Under the pieces are notes generated by a model, which ran no database searches, had not been told where the DNA came from, and was given only the letters and a program-made list of their open reading frames with translations. 35,699 nt of DNA from Candidatus Cloacimonadota bacterium (GTDB lineage Bacteria; Muiribacteriota; UBA6191): assembly GCA_019454875.1 (NCBI GenBank), contig JACFNL010000031.1:1-35699 (forward strand), given 5' to 3'. A program made the translations under genes and the position numbers. Shown here piece after piece: positions 16,888 to 25,181 of this stretch. Position 1 is the first letter of the stretch; each line of letters starts with the position of its first letter.

Positions 16888-18051
16888 ATGTTTGGTTTTC
16901 GATTTGGTCCTCCAAAATTTTCTTTGGGTGTAGACATCGGTTCGTCTGCACTTAAGTATGTTATGCTCAAAAAGGGCAAAACGGGGCCTGAGGTAGTTGC
17001 TGCTGGCATCGAGTCCTATCCCGAAGGTGTTTTTGTCGATGGGATCATGCAGGACCCCAATGCCATTTCCCAGATGATTAAAAATATCAAAAAAGAGCAG
17101 AATCTGAAGTTTGAGCAGGTTTTTACATCCATTGCCTCCCAGAATACAATTTTAAGATTTTTACCACTTCCTGAAATGGAAGACGAGGAATTGAAGCATG
17201 CGATAGAGGGTGAAGCCGAGCAGTATGTACCCTACCCCCTGGAAACGGTGAATCTCAATTTTGCCAGATTAGCCAAGGTGGAGCAGGACGGGACCACCAG
17301 GTTGTTATGTCTTCTGGCAGTAGCCCAAAAAGAGCAGGTAGAATCGATTGTTGGGATCTTTCGTTCGGTTGGGGTGAAGCAGCTGGATGCCTTGGACATT
17401 GATTCTCTAGCCATCATCAATTCCTTGGAAAAATTCATGAAACGCAAGTCTGGTCCAGATGATGTGGTGGCCGAGGAAGGCGATGAGCCTATGGGTACCA
17501 TGTCAGGAGTCGGTTCGAGTCCAGATATAGGTGATGATGAGGTTGTGGCCATTGTATGTATAGGGGCTCGCTCCACGATCATCAATGTTTTGAAGGGCCA
17601 TGTGCTTCGTTTTTCAAGAAATGTCCAGATTTCTGGGAACAATATTACTGAAGTGATTCGCAGTGTGTATAAATTCACCTTCTCGGAGGCAGAAACCACA
17701 AAAATTGAGAAGTCTGTGGCTTCGGTTCAAGGTGAGGTGGATCAGGAGTTTTTAGATGTGGTTCACACGACCATTGAGGAAATTGCCGGAGAAATTCGCC
17801 GTTCCTTTGACTACTTCAAGGCTCAGCACCGTGAACCATTGATCCATCGTGTAATTCTTACGGGCGGGACGGCAAAGATTAAGGATATAGATAAACTGCT
17901 TTCCAGCGAGCTGTCAGTAGAGGTGGTGCTTGGTGATCCATCCGTGGGAATTCTGAGAGCGTTACCGAATGAGGATTCTTTTATTGAAAATCTTCAGCAG
18001 TACAGTGTTGCCATCGGTCTTGCGTTAAGGGGGGTGGAAGCTAATGATTAA
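16888..18051 (+). CDS. pilM: Type IV pilus assembly actin-like ATPase PilM
   Basis: This 387-residue cytoplasmic protein has the actin/FtsA fold of PilM. The phosphate-1 loop is VDIGSSALK (15-23). It also has SIASQNTILRFLPLPEMEDEEL, the ADGEAEQYVPYPL-type segment (GEAEQYVPYPLETVNLNF) and the late ILTGGTAKIKDID adenosine-motif region. It binds the N-terminal tail of PilN and anchors the alignment complex. An acidic, Gly/Ser-rich insertion of about 30 residues (roughly 190-220, DDVVAEEGDEPMG...) interrupts the fold. It is longer than usual (E. coli/Thermus types are about 350-380). Its 3' end overlaps pilN by 8 bp. Confidence 0.92.
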   Translation: MFGFRFGPPKFSLGVDIGSSALKYVMLKKGKTGPEVVAAGIESYPEGVFVDGIMQDPNAISQMIKNIKKEQNLKFEQVFTSIASQNTILRFLPLPEMEDEELKHAIEGEAEQYVPYPLETVNLNFARLAKVEQDGTTRLLCLLAVAQKEQVESIVGIFRSVGVKQLDALDIDSLAIINSLEKFMKRKSGPDDVVAEEGDEPMGTMSGVGSSPDIGDDEVVAIVCIGARSTIINVLKGHVLRFSRNVQISGNNITEVIRSVYKFTFSEAETTKIEKSVASVQGEVDQEFLDVVHTTIEEIAGEIRRSFDYFKAQHREPLIHRVILTGGTAKIKDIDKLLSSELSVEVVLGDPSVGILRALPNEDSFIENLQQYSVAIGLALRGVEAND

Positions 18052-18637
18052 AATTAACCTTCTCAAGGAGAAGAAGAAAAAACAGATGACCCTGCCCATT
18101 GGGGGGATCGTGGTGGGCATGTGGGTTTTTGCCTGTATAGGCGGGGTATATGTCTACGCTCAGGACTGTGATAAAAGGGTAGAAGATCAGGCTCAGACCC
18201 TTGTACCACTAAGAGGCGAGGTCGAGAGGCTAGAGCAGTTTTTCCGAAGGAAAAAAAGCCTGGAGCAGGACTTGCACAATCACAAAATTACCCTGACGGA
18301 TTATCAGGGCATTCTTTCCAAAAAAACCGGTTCCTGGACCAAGGTTTTTTACCGTTTTGAGGAGTTTGTTGCTAGAGCCAAGACAGTCTGGATCACCCAG
18401 GTTCGTATAGATTCGGAAGGTGGAGTGAGCTTGAGCGGATTGTCCATGGAAGCTGAGAAGGACGGTGACAGCAAAAAACGCAAGGTCACGACCCAGGGTG
18501 TGACGGATTTTATCAAAATTTTGCAGCAGGCCACAGATGTCGTCAATCAGGTAGTCATCTCGGAATTACAGCATGAGACGCTGGACAAACAGCCGGTGGC
18601 CAAGTTTGTCATGCAGTTCATGATGAACAAGGATTGA
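18044..18637 (+). CDS. pilN: Type IV pilus inner-membrane protein PilN
   Basis: The 197-residue protein starts with the conserved cytoplasmic motif IKINLL, which docks into PilM, then a basic KEKKKK stretch. A single membrane span follows (about 17-40), then a coiled-coil (50-90) and a periplasmic ferredoxin-like domain. This is the standard PilN layout, close to the family length (about 180-210). A purine-rich AAGGGGGG ribosome binding site lies in the end of pilM. PilN pairs with PilO in the inner membrane. It is encoded between pilM and pilO, which confirms the call. Confidence 0.88.
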   Translation: MIKINLLKEKKKKQMTLPIGGIVVGMWVFACIGGVYVYAQDCDKRVEDQAQTLVPLRGEVERLEQFFRRKKSLEQDLHNHKITLTDYQGILSKKTGSWTKVFYRFEEFVARAKTVWITQVRIDSEGGVSLSGLSMEAEKDGDSKKRKVTTQGVTDFIKILQQATDVVNQVVISELQHETLDKQPVAKFVMQFMMNKD

Positions 18638-18638
18638 A

Positions 18639-19313
18639 ATGATTGCCCGCATATTAGGATATTTGGTGTTGATGGTGGTAATCACGGCTATTGCCGGGGT
18701 TGTAGGCTGGATGAATTTTCACACACCCATGGTTGAAGCTCTTGAGAGAATTGAAACGGAGCGCAAGGAGCTTCAAAGTAAAAAGGAAAGAGGCCAGAAA
18801 GTAAGACAGGAGATCAATGGTCTTGAGGAAGAAATCAAAAAAACCAAACGCGAAATTGTTACGCTTCTGAAAGAAAAGACCAAGGATCGGGATGTAAACA
18901 AGTTTTTAAATGACTTGGAGGTACATTCCCAGGATTCAGGCATAGGGCTTAAGCAGATTCGTATCCATCCCAAGACTCAGAAGCAGAGATACACAGAAAT
19001 TTTGATGGAGTTTAATGTGGAAGGTGCCTATGTTCAGGTCTATGATTTTCTTACCCGTATCGAAAGAGACGGATTTCTGAATTTTTCCAACTCCCAGATT
19101 ACTATTTCTGGTGGCGGGGCAGATCGTGGAACAAAGGTTAAAGACTTAAAGAATCAGATGACTAAAAGAAGTGATCTGAAAGATGTAAATGGAAAAGCTA
19201 TTGAGTTAAAGGTTTTAGATGCTGAAACCGATTTTCCCCGCTTAAGGATTCAGCTCGATGGTCGCCTGATCATCATTGATCGTTCCCATATCACTCGTTA
19301 CGAGGAGGGTTAA
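18639..19313 (+). CDS. pilO: Type IV pilus inner-membrane protein PilO
   Basis: The 224-residue protein has a short cytoplasmic start, one membrane span (about 5-25), a long charged coiled-coil (about 35-80, ERIETERKELQSKKERGQ) and a periplasmic domain with the QRYTEILMEFNVEGAYVQVYDFLTRIERDGFL segment typical of PilO/GspM ferredoxin-like folds. It dimerises with PilN and contacts PilP. The gene starts 1 bp after the pilN stop. The family is divergent, so the call also leans on position. Confidence 0.88.
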   Translation: MIARILGYLVLMVVITAIAGVVGWMNFHTPMVEALERIETERKELQSKKERGQKVRQEINGLEEEIKKTKREIVTLLKEKTKDRDVNKFLNDLEVHSQDSGIGLKQIRIHPKTQKQRYTEILMEFNVEGAYVQVYDFLTRIERDGFLNFSNSQITISGGGADRGTKVKDLKNQMTKRSDLKDVNGKAIELKVLDAETDFPRLRIQLDGRLIIIDRSHITRYEEG

Positions 19314-19314
19314 A

Positions 19315-19692
19315 ATGTTAAAGACCTTAGGTGTTTCTCTGGTTCTTCTGGTTGGTTTTTCTGGTGTAGCTGACGCTTCCGATGAGATTCGCAAGCCTTT
19401 TTTTGATATCTTCAGAAAGCTGATTGAGCCTCCCAAACCACCACCTGCCCCTGTAGCCACTGTAGTGGCCACAGCCAAACCAGCTGCTCCCGTGATTCCA
19501 CCATTACAGATTCAGATCAACGGGATTACTGGAGATGAGGGTAATCGTGTGGCTATTGTGACTTTCAAGGGCCAGCAGATGCTTTTGTTAAATGGTGATG
19601 ACAAAGGTGAATTTAATGTAATTTCTATTGATAGCGATAAGATCGTTGTTTTGCATAAGGCAGCACAAAGAAGACAGGAAGTTGCATTCTGA
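19315..19692 (+). CDS. pilP: Type IV pilus assembly protein PilP (without lipobox)
   Basis: An earlier in-frame start (19276) exists, but the ATG at 19315 follows GAGGAGG and begins a signal peptide, so I use it. The 125-residue product has a leader ending near GVADA-SDE, a Pro/Ala-rich linker (PPKPPPAPVATVVATAKPAA), and a small beta domain (about 60-125, LQIQINGITGDEGNRVAIV) matching the PilP/GspC homology region that contacts PilQ. Known PilP is usually a lipoprotein; here no Cys is present in the leader, so it would be secreted or left anchored by its uncleaved leader. It is shorter than usual (about 150-180). Confidence 0.8.
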   Translation: MLKTLGVSLVLLVGFSGVADASDEIRKPFFDIFRKLIEPPKPPPAPVATVVATAKPAAPVIPPLQIQINGITGDEGNRVAIVTFKGQQMLLLNGDDKGEFNVISIDSDKIVVLHKAAQRRQEVAF

Positions 19693-19700
19693 TAAAAATT

Positions 19701-19763
19701 TGTAAGGTGGTCGCCTGATATTGTCGAATTCTGGTAAGAGACATATTAAGGAGCCACCTTATG
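19701..19763 (+). promoter_or_regulatory. Potential mRNA hairpin burying the pilQ start codon
   Basis: TGTAAGGTGGT (19701-19711) can pair with GCCACCTTATG (19753-19763) in the transcript: 8 Watson-Crick pairs plus 3 G-U. The right arm includes the pilQ AUG and abuts the ribosome binding site AAGGAG (19748-19753). The loop is about 41 nt. It could act as a translational switch; this is inference from pairing only. Confidence 0.35.
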
Positions 19764-21191
19764 TTAAAGAAAAACCTGAAAAGAATTGGTACCGGCCTGT
19801 TTATGGCCTGGTGCCTCAGCACAAATGGACTATGGGCAAATGACCCGACCGGGGATGATGGGAACACCATCAATGTCAAGTATGAAAATGCCCCGCTAGA
19901 ACTTGTAATTCAGTCCATTATGGCTGTAACCAAGCTGAATGTTGTGGTGGACTCCAAGGTTACGGGCCGAACTACCTTAAACTTGAAAAATGTTCCCTGG
20001 AGACAGGGCCTGGATCTCATTTTAAGAACCAATGAACTGGGAATGAGGCAGGTTGGTAATACATTAGTCATTGCTCCCAATGCTGTGATTGCCAAAAACT
20101 TTGATCAGGGTATAACCAATACCTATCCCCTTCGTTATGCCAAGGCAGAGGATGTCCAGGGCATTATCACAGCTTTGTTAGGTAAACAGACAGCGGGTGA
20201 AATCAGTGTACAGGTCGAAAAAAGATTAAATGCTCTCCTGGTTTCGGCTCCCCAGGATATGTTTAAACGAATTGAGGAACTTCTGGCGCGGGTGGACCGA
20301 CCAGTACCTCAGGTTATGATTGATATCAAGGTTGTTGAAGTCAGTTCTGACTTCACCAATAATCTTGGCTTTGACTGGAGCTGGGGCACAGGAGGGGTTG
20401 CTGGTGGTTTAGGTACTCCAGGACAGGGTAGTGTACTTCAATATACAGAGTATGCCAGAAATCTTGATAATGCCGATCAGTATTCTGATCCAGCTCGAGG
20501 TATGAACCTGTTCAACTTCGGTGATTTCTTCCGCTCCAACTTTTTCTTTAATGCCGTGTTCACAGCCATTACACAGACTTCTGAATCCCGAATCCTTTCA
20601 TCTCCACGACTAGTGGCTATGAATGGTGTTCAGGCCAATCTGAACATCAGCCGGGAATTAACTTTTGCTGGTGGAGTGGATCAGCAGCCACAGAGTAAGG
20701 ATGCTGGTACCATTATCTCTCTCACCCCAAGGATCAATGATGATGGATTTATTGTAATGGATATTGATCTGGAAAAATCTACAGCCCAGCTAGGCACAAA
20801 CGGCTTGCCAACTGTGGATAAAACTAAAATCAAATCTACCTTGCAGGTACAGGATGGAGAAGAGATTTTAGTTGGTGGGCTTGTTGAGGAAAGTGAAACC
20901 AGATCCACTCAGAAAATTCCATTTTTATCCAAGCTGCCTTTTATTAAACATTTGTTTAACAAGGAAACCTATTCACCGACATCCAAGGAAATTGTGGTTC
21001 TGATTACTCCAAAAATTGTGAAGCAGAATATTCCAACTTCTGATTTTGGTGAGCTTGTGGCCGGGGGAACCAAGGTACCACCCACTCAGAGTTTTAACCC
21101 TGCTCCCAAGCCAGCACAACCAAAACCCAATGATTTGAATCTTGGCAATGACTGGGCCGATGATTTTGGAGATGAGTTTGGCGGTCTGTAA
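19761..21191 (+). CDS. pilQ: Type IV pilus secretin PilQ (short form)
   Basis: The 476-residue protein forms the outer-membrane pore for the pilus. The signal peptide (MLKKNLKRIGTGLFMAWCLS..., cleaved before NDPT) is followed by a secretin/TonB short N-terminal domain (about 35-110, VKYENAPLELVIQSI and LNLKNVPWRQGLDLIL), one N1-type domain (PLRYAKAEDVQGIITALL), and the C-terminal secretin core (VQDGEEILVGGLVEE, KIPFLSKLPFIKHLF, EIVVLITPKIV). AMIN domains found at the front of many PilQ proteins are missing, so it is shorter than the typical 700. The last 50 residues form a Pro-rich then acidic tail. Confidence 0.93.
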   Translation: MLKKNLKRIGTGLFMAWCLSTNGLWANDPTGDDGNTINVKYENAPLELVIQSIMAVTKLNVVVDSKVTGRTTLNLKNVPWRQGLDLILRTNELGMRQVGNTLVIAPNAVIAKNFDQGITNTYPLRYAKAEDVQGIITALLGKQTAGEISVQVEKRLNALLVSAPQDMFKRIEELLARVDRPVPQVMIDIKVVEVSSDFTNNLGFDWSWGTGGVAGGLGTPGQGSVLQYTEYARNLDNADQYSDPARGMNLFNFGDFFRSNFFFNAVFTAITQTSESRILSSPRLVAMNGVQANLNISRELTFAGGVDQQPQSKDAGTIISLTPRINDDGFIVMDIDLEKSTAQLGTNGLPTVDKTKIKSTLQVQDGEEILVGGLVEESETRSTQKIPFLSKLPFIKHLFNKETYSPTSKEIVVLITPKIVKQNIPTSDFGELVAGGTKVPPTQSFNPAPKPAQPKPNDLNLGNDWADDFGDEFGGL

Positions 21192-21235
21192 GTCTTAAGA
21201 TTGCCTCTGATGAGCCGTGCAGGTACAATAACAGC

Positions 21236-23032
21236 ATGTTGTCCCGGCGCGGCTCTACTCTTTTTATAGTATTTGGAATTATTTCCGTTCTGTTTATCAT
21301 GGGCGTGTCCATGGTGTACATGACCTCATCCCAGATTACCACTGTGAGACGCACCGAGGCTCGTTTAAAAGCCCGTTTGATTGCTGAAAGTGCCCTGGAA
21401 AAGGCGGTTGCCCGAATTGAGGCCGAATTTTTAAACGAACTGGTGCATGTGGAAAAGGACAGAAATGGTGAGGATGTCTTTGAGATAAACAATGCGCTGC
21501 TTGATTTGATCGATATCAGCCGGGTGGCAGACTATGCCAGGGTTATGCGATTTCAGAAGAACGAGCTGATGCCCGGTTCAGAGGCCGTAGTTCTGATCGA
21601 GGCCCGGGATGTATTTTCCAATGAATTTTCAACCTATATTGATTATCAGGAAAAAATTCCCGAGAGTTTAAAAGTGTTTCAGAAACCCAGAAATGTAACC
21701 ACCCCCGTTGATCTGGAAACCTTAGGTGGAACCAGGGCTCGGGTAAAATTCACAGCCTGGGGCCGGTTTGATGGGAATATGTACTGTATTGATACAGTCA
21801 AGACCTTAAGGGTCACAGACATCACTCCCCCGGCACCGGATCACACCCTTTTTATTCATTCGGATAAGGCTGAGACATTAAAAGAGGGAAGTTTTGTATT
21901 GTCCAATCTGGATTTGCCCTTGGTGATCGAAGGCCTGATCCGCAAGTTATCAAGACAGGTTGAAGAGGTTCTTGGAGTGGAAATCCGGGAAGACAAAAAA
22001 AAGACCAGGGATCTGATAGAGTCCTTGAACCAGGCATTAAATGCCGGATTTCAGACCGAATCCATTGAACAGTCCATTCAGCTTATCGATCAGTTAAGTA
22101 AACAGATCTCTGATGATAATATTTCGGAGACCGTAGACAATATTATTCTGTCCTTAAATCCGCGAAATTGGGGCCGAGTCAGAACCAATGGAAGGCTTGA
22201 GGTGTATCTGCCTTTTTTTGCTGCGGACGATATTATCAACTATTTTGCTGAATCCGGGGGCTGGAGAGATTTGCCCGAGGTAGGCTATCTTTTTCATGAC
22301 AATCGCCTGCATGATCCATATATGTCGGTTTATACCCATTATGAGGGTCTTATCTACAAACGCTATCGCAAAATTTATCCGGCCCAGTATGGCATACTTG
22401 AACCTGAAGAGGTCCCACCTGAACAGTATACAATCAATACAAGGCTTGAGTATCCCAAACGCTTTCCTCAGTATCTTGAAGTGGCTAACCTCGAAAGGCT
22501 TAAAGGTCATGGGATTGAGGTGGCATCCCAGGTATTTGAAGAAAAGTTTGTTATGCGAGGCACTGAGGAACAGCCCATCCGTCTGGATGGAATCTGGTAT
22601 TTTCGCAATGGGCTTGTGATAGCTGGTCATTATTCTGGAAGGGGTATGATCGTTTCGGAAAAACCGGTGCTTATCGAAAATGATTTAGTCAAGGTAAACC
22701 AGAAGGACTCTTTAAGTATTGTCTCACTTTATGAAGAGGTGGGACTTTCCAAGGACGGTGAAATCAGGCTTGAATCAGCGGTGTATGCTCATCATGGACT
22801 GTCGCGCCGGGGTACAGACAAGGTTTTTATCCGGGGGAATCTGGCTGTGGAAGATTTGAACCGGACCCGAATGCCTCGTGATGTCACCATTCGGTTTGAT
22901 TACAATATTAAAAACCACATGGTAGATAACCTGCATGGCTCCATCAGTGATGATTATGTCTATTATCGTGATATGAGCCGGGAAATGCGTGATGTCTTTG
23001 AAAGAGGATTTCAGGCAGTGGCCGAACTATGA
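21236..23032 (+). CDS. Large PilX/GspK-like prepilin-like protein
   Basis: The 598-residue protein starts with a basic RRG followed by the hydrophobic helix STLFIVFGIISVLFIMGVSM, the layout of type IV prepilins cut by PilD after Gly6. The usual Glu at mature position 5 is Ile here; GspK and PilX-type minor pseudopilins also lack it. A helix with AESALEKAVARIEAEF follows, as in PilX/GspK, then a long soluble domain with no recognised family. It lies directly after pilQ, so it may be the tip subunit or a large minor pilin. It overlaps tatC by 4 bp (ATGA). The ribosome binding site is weak (AGG 13 nt upstream). Confidence 0.6.
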   Translation: MLSRRGSTLFIVFGIISVLFIMGVSMVYMTSSQITTVRRTEARLKARLIAESALEKAVARIEAEFLNELVHVEKDRNGEDVFEINNALLDLIDISRVADYARVMRFQKNELMPGSEAVVLIEARDVFSNEFSTYIDYQEKIPESLKVFQKPRNVTTPVDLETLGGTRARVKFTAWGRFDGNMYCIDTVKTLRVTDITPPAPDHTLFIHSDKAETLKEGSFVLSNLDLPLVIEGLIRKLSRQVEEVLGVEIREDKKKTRDLIESLNQALNAGFQTESIEQSIQLIDQLSKQISDDNISETVDNIILSLNPRNWGRVRTNGRLEVYLPFFAADDIINYFAESGGWRDLPEVGYLFHDNRLHDPYMSVYTHYEGLIYKRYRKIYPAQYGILEPEEVPPEQYTINTRLEYPKRFPQYLEVANLERLKGHGIEVASQVFEEKFVMRGTEEQPIRLDGIWYFRNGLVIAGHYSGRGMIVSEKPVLIENDLVKVNQKDSLSIVSLYEEVGLSKDGEIRLESAVYAHHGLSRRGTDKVFIRGNLAVEDLNRTRMPRDVTIRFDYNIKNHMVDNLHGSISDDYVYYRDMSREMRDVFERGFQAVAEL

Positions 23033-23763
23033 ATCCAGATCCTGAAAAACACATGGGTCTAATAGACCACCTCGAAGAATTGCGCCATGTCATAATCAGA
23101 GTTCTTTTGGGAGTTCTGGTATGTAGCGTGTGCAGCCTGTATTTTTCGGAGTCTATTTTGCAGCTTTTGATGAAACAGGCCGGAGATATTCGCGGGCAGT
23201 TTGTCATATTGAGCCCTACCGAAGGGTTTATGGTACAGATTAAACTCTCCATTCTATCGGGGATCGTTTTGTCTGTTCCCTGGACTCTTTATGCAATATG
23301 GTCCTTTCTGGCCCCCGGTCTTTTGGAGCATGAAAGACGGTATTTTGCGCAATGTATCCCGATTCTGGTTCTTCTGTTTCTTACCGGTGTACTTTTAGCA
23401 TGGTATATGGCCTTGCCAATGGGAATCCGGTTTCTTCTAGGTTTTCAAATAGCTGATGTGACTCCTCAGTTATCCATTGAAAAATATGTATCGTTTTGTT
23501 CCAGCATGTTTTTGATTTTTGGCGGAGCCTTTGAGTTACCAGTGTTTATTGTTGTATTGAACAAGGTAGGAATTCTAAGTCTTGAGAGACTTTATACCCT
23601 GCGCAGATATAATGTGGTCTTTATGTTTATCCTGGCCGCTATCCTTACCCCCCCTGATGTTGTGACACAGACCATGCTGGCAATTCCATTGATTCTATTG
23701 TTTGAATTGACTGTGTACTGGATAGCCTTCACTCACAGGAGGGATAGTGATAAAGATACTTAA
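23029..23763 (+). CDS. tatC: Twin-arginine translocase subunit TatC
   Basis: The 244-residue protein has the HLEELR motif (14-19) of TatC and six membrane spans. The SPTEGFMVQIKLSI segment and the FAPGLLEHERRY-type segment (LAPGLLEHERRYF) match the regions that bind twin-arginine signal peptides, and TPPDVVTQTMLAIPLILLFE is the typical fifth/sixth-span block. It recognises folded substrates for export with TatA/TatB, neither of which is in the window. It overlaps the upstream prepilin-like gene by 4 bp and the next gene by 17 bp. Confidence 0.95.
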   Translation: MNPDPEKHMGLIDHLEELRHVIIRVLLGVLVCSVCSLYFSESILQLLMKQAGDIRGQFVILSPTEGFMVQIKLSILSGIVLSVPWTLYAIWSFLAPGLLEHERRYFAQCIPILVLLFLTGVLLAWYMALPMGIRFLLGFQIADVTPQLSIEKYVSFCSSMFLIFGGAFELPVFIVVLNKVGILSLERLYTLRRYNVVFMFILAAILTPPDVVTQTMLAIPLILLFELTVYWIAFTHRRDSDKDT

Positions 23764-24586
23764 ACTGGTAAAGCTGCAACATGCTCTTTTTGCCTTGCCC
23801 TTGACTGTGGCTTCCTCGGTTCTGGCTAGTCAGGGCCTGCCACATCCTGTACAGTGTTTCTGGGTTCTGGTAGCATTTTTGATGGCCCGTTCCCTTGGAA
23901 TGGCAATGAACAGGCTACTTGATCGTGGGATTGATGCGAAAAACCCCAGGACAAGCCACCGTTTGATGGCAAAGGGAGATCTGGGGGTTAAGGCCTTGTT
24001 ACCTTGGCTTTTTGGATTTTTGTTTCTGTTTGTACTGGCCTGTACCAGACTTCATCCTCTGGCTTTAAAACTGTTTCCTGTCTGCCTGGTTCTTTTGCTG
24101 GTTTATCCAATGGCCAAACGCTTTACCGTACTGGCCCATGTGATTTTAGGCTGTGTTCTGGCCCTTGGTCCCATAGGTGCCTGGGTTGGTCTGGCTGGCT
24201 GGCCTTCCGAGGGAATATTGTGGTTTGGATTAGGTGTGGTGTTCTGGGTTACTGGTTTTGATATCCTTTATGCCTTGCAGGATGAAGAATTTGATAGACA
24301 GGAAGGGTTGTTCTCCATCCCTGCACGGTTTGGGGGCAATACAGCCAAAAAAATTGCTGCTGTTTCCCATTTACTGGTTCCTCTGATCTGGACTGTTGCC
24401 TTTAATAAACTGGGACTCTCGAATTGGACTGTATTTGGCAACATCAGCATCTTTGTTTTACTGTTGCTTGAGCATATTCTGATTCAAAGGGGACTGGAAA
24501 AAAACATTTCTCTGGCCTTCTTTAAACTGAATATTTCGATAAGTCTTCTGGTAATGCTGATTGTACTTGTGGATGTGTTTTTGTGA
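23747..24586 (+). CDS. ubiA: UbiA-family prenyltransferase (MqnP-like)
   Basis: The GTG at 23747 is preceded by a strong AGGAGG within tatC, so I accept the 17-bp overlap. The 279-residue membrane enzyme has both Asp-rich motifs of the family: N55-R-L-L-D59-x-x-x-D63 with the NPRTSHR tail, and F-D172-ILYALQDEEFDRQEGLFSIPARFG. Around eight spans are visible. The NR rather than ND at the first motif and the FALP opening fit MqnP of the futalosine menaquinone pathway better than ubiquinone UbiA. The immediate neighbour ubiX supplies the prenylated FMN used by the partner decarboxylase (UbiD/MqnL, not seen here). The exact quinone is inference. Confidence 0.88.
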   Translation: MIKILKLVKLQHALFALPLTVASSVLASQGLPHPVQCFWVLVAFLMARSLGMAMNRLLDRGIDAKNPRTSHRLMAKGDLGVKALLPWLFGFLFLFVLACTRLHPLALKLFPVCLVLLLVYPMAKRFTVLAHVILGCVLALGPIGAWVGLAGWPSEGILWFGLGVVFWVTGFDILYALQDEEFDRQEGLFSIPARFGGNTAKKIAAVSHLLVPLIWTVAFNKLGLSNWTVFGNISIFVLLLLEHILIQRGLEKNISLAFFKLNISISLLVMLIVLVDVFL

Positions 24587-25146
24587 AAAAGATTATTGTT
24601 GGTGTCACTGGTGCATCAGGAGCCTGTTATGCCAAAAGGCTGGTGGAAGTCTTGAGCACTCAGGTTGAGATGCATCTAGTCCATTCCCGTACGGCTCCCT
24701 TGGTATTTCATGAGGAACTGGGAGTAAACCTTTCGGGCTGGCTCAAGGAACATAAGGTAAAGGTACATGGAATTTCTGATTTTTTATCCCCCCTGGCCTC
24801 AGGCTCAAACCAGTTTGATGCCTATGTCCTGATTCCATGTTCCATGAAAACCCTGTCGCAGGTTGCTCATGGGGTTGGAGAGACACTTTTGACTCGCATT
24901 GCTGATATTGCACTCAAGGAAAGGCGCAAGATGATAATGGTGGCTAGGGAGGCCCCATACAGTACGGTCCATCTGGAAAACATGTTGAGGATTTCCCAGA
25001 TGGGGGGTATCATATTTCCCGCATCACCGGGGTTTTACCACCGTCCTCAGACTGTGGAAGACCTGGTGGATTTTGTGGTCAGTCGGGTCATACAGCTTCT
25101 GGGTTTACCCCAGGAACTTATCAAACCCTGGATGTCTGAAAATTAA
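24583..25146 (+). CDS. ubiX: Flavin prenyltransferase UbiX
   Basis: This 187-residue flavoprotein makes prenylated FMN, the cofactor of UbiD-type decarboxylases. The VGVTGASGACYAKRL segment (6-20) binds FMN. PCSMKTLSQVAHGVGETLLTR and the REAPYSTVHLENMLRISQMG block line the prenyl-phosphate site, and IIFPASPGFYHRPQTVEDLVDFVV is the usual C-terminal motif. Its length equals the family norm. The GTG start overlaps ubiA by 4 bp (GTGA), so the two are translationally coupled. Confidence 0.95.
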   Translation: MKKIIVGVTGASGACYAKRLVEVLSTQVEMHLVHSRTAPLVFHEELGVNLSGWLKEHKVKVHGISDFLSPLASGSNQFDAYVLIPCSMKTLSQVAHGVGETLLTRIADIALKERRKMIMVAREAPYSTVHLENMLRISQMGGIIFPASPGFYHRPQTVEDLVDFVVSRVIQLLGLPQELIKPWMSEN

Positions 25147-25148
25147 AA

Positions 25149-25154
25149 TATAAG
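25149..25154 (+). promoter_or_regulatory. Possible -10 element of the trxA promoter
   Basis: TATAAG lies just after the ubiX stop and would start transcription near 25161, giving trxA a leader of about 21 nt with its AAGAGGAG ribosome binding site (25168-25175). No -35 is evident. With the terminator at 25533-25571 it would make trxA a self-contained unit. Confidence 0.3.
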
Positions 25155-25181
25155 AGTAGAATGAATCAAGAGGAGAAAATC

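Noticed and set aside
17232..17699. 155-codon minus-strand frame
   Set aside because: It lies opposite pilM; composition looks like a shadow of the opposite strand.
22154..22630. 158-codon minus-strand frame
   Set aside because: It lies opposite the prepilin-like gene and shows no family motif or start signals.
25161..25181. Upstream ATG for trxA, possibly leaderless
   Set aside because: The GAGGAG site points to 25182 and the standard thioredoxin length begins there; the longer form was not preferred.
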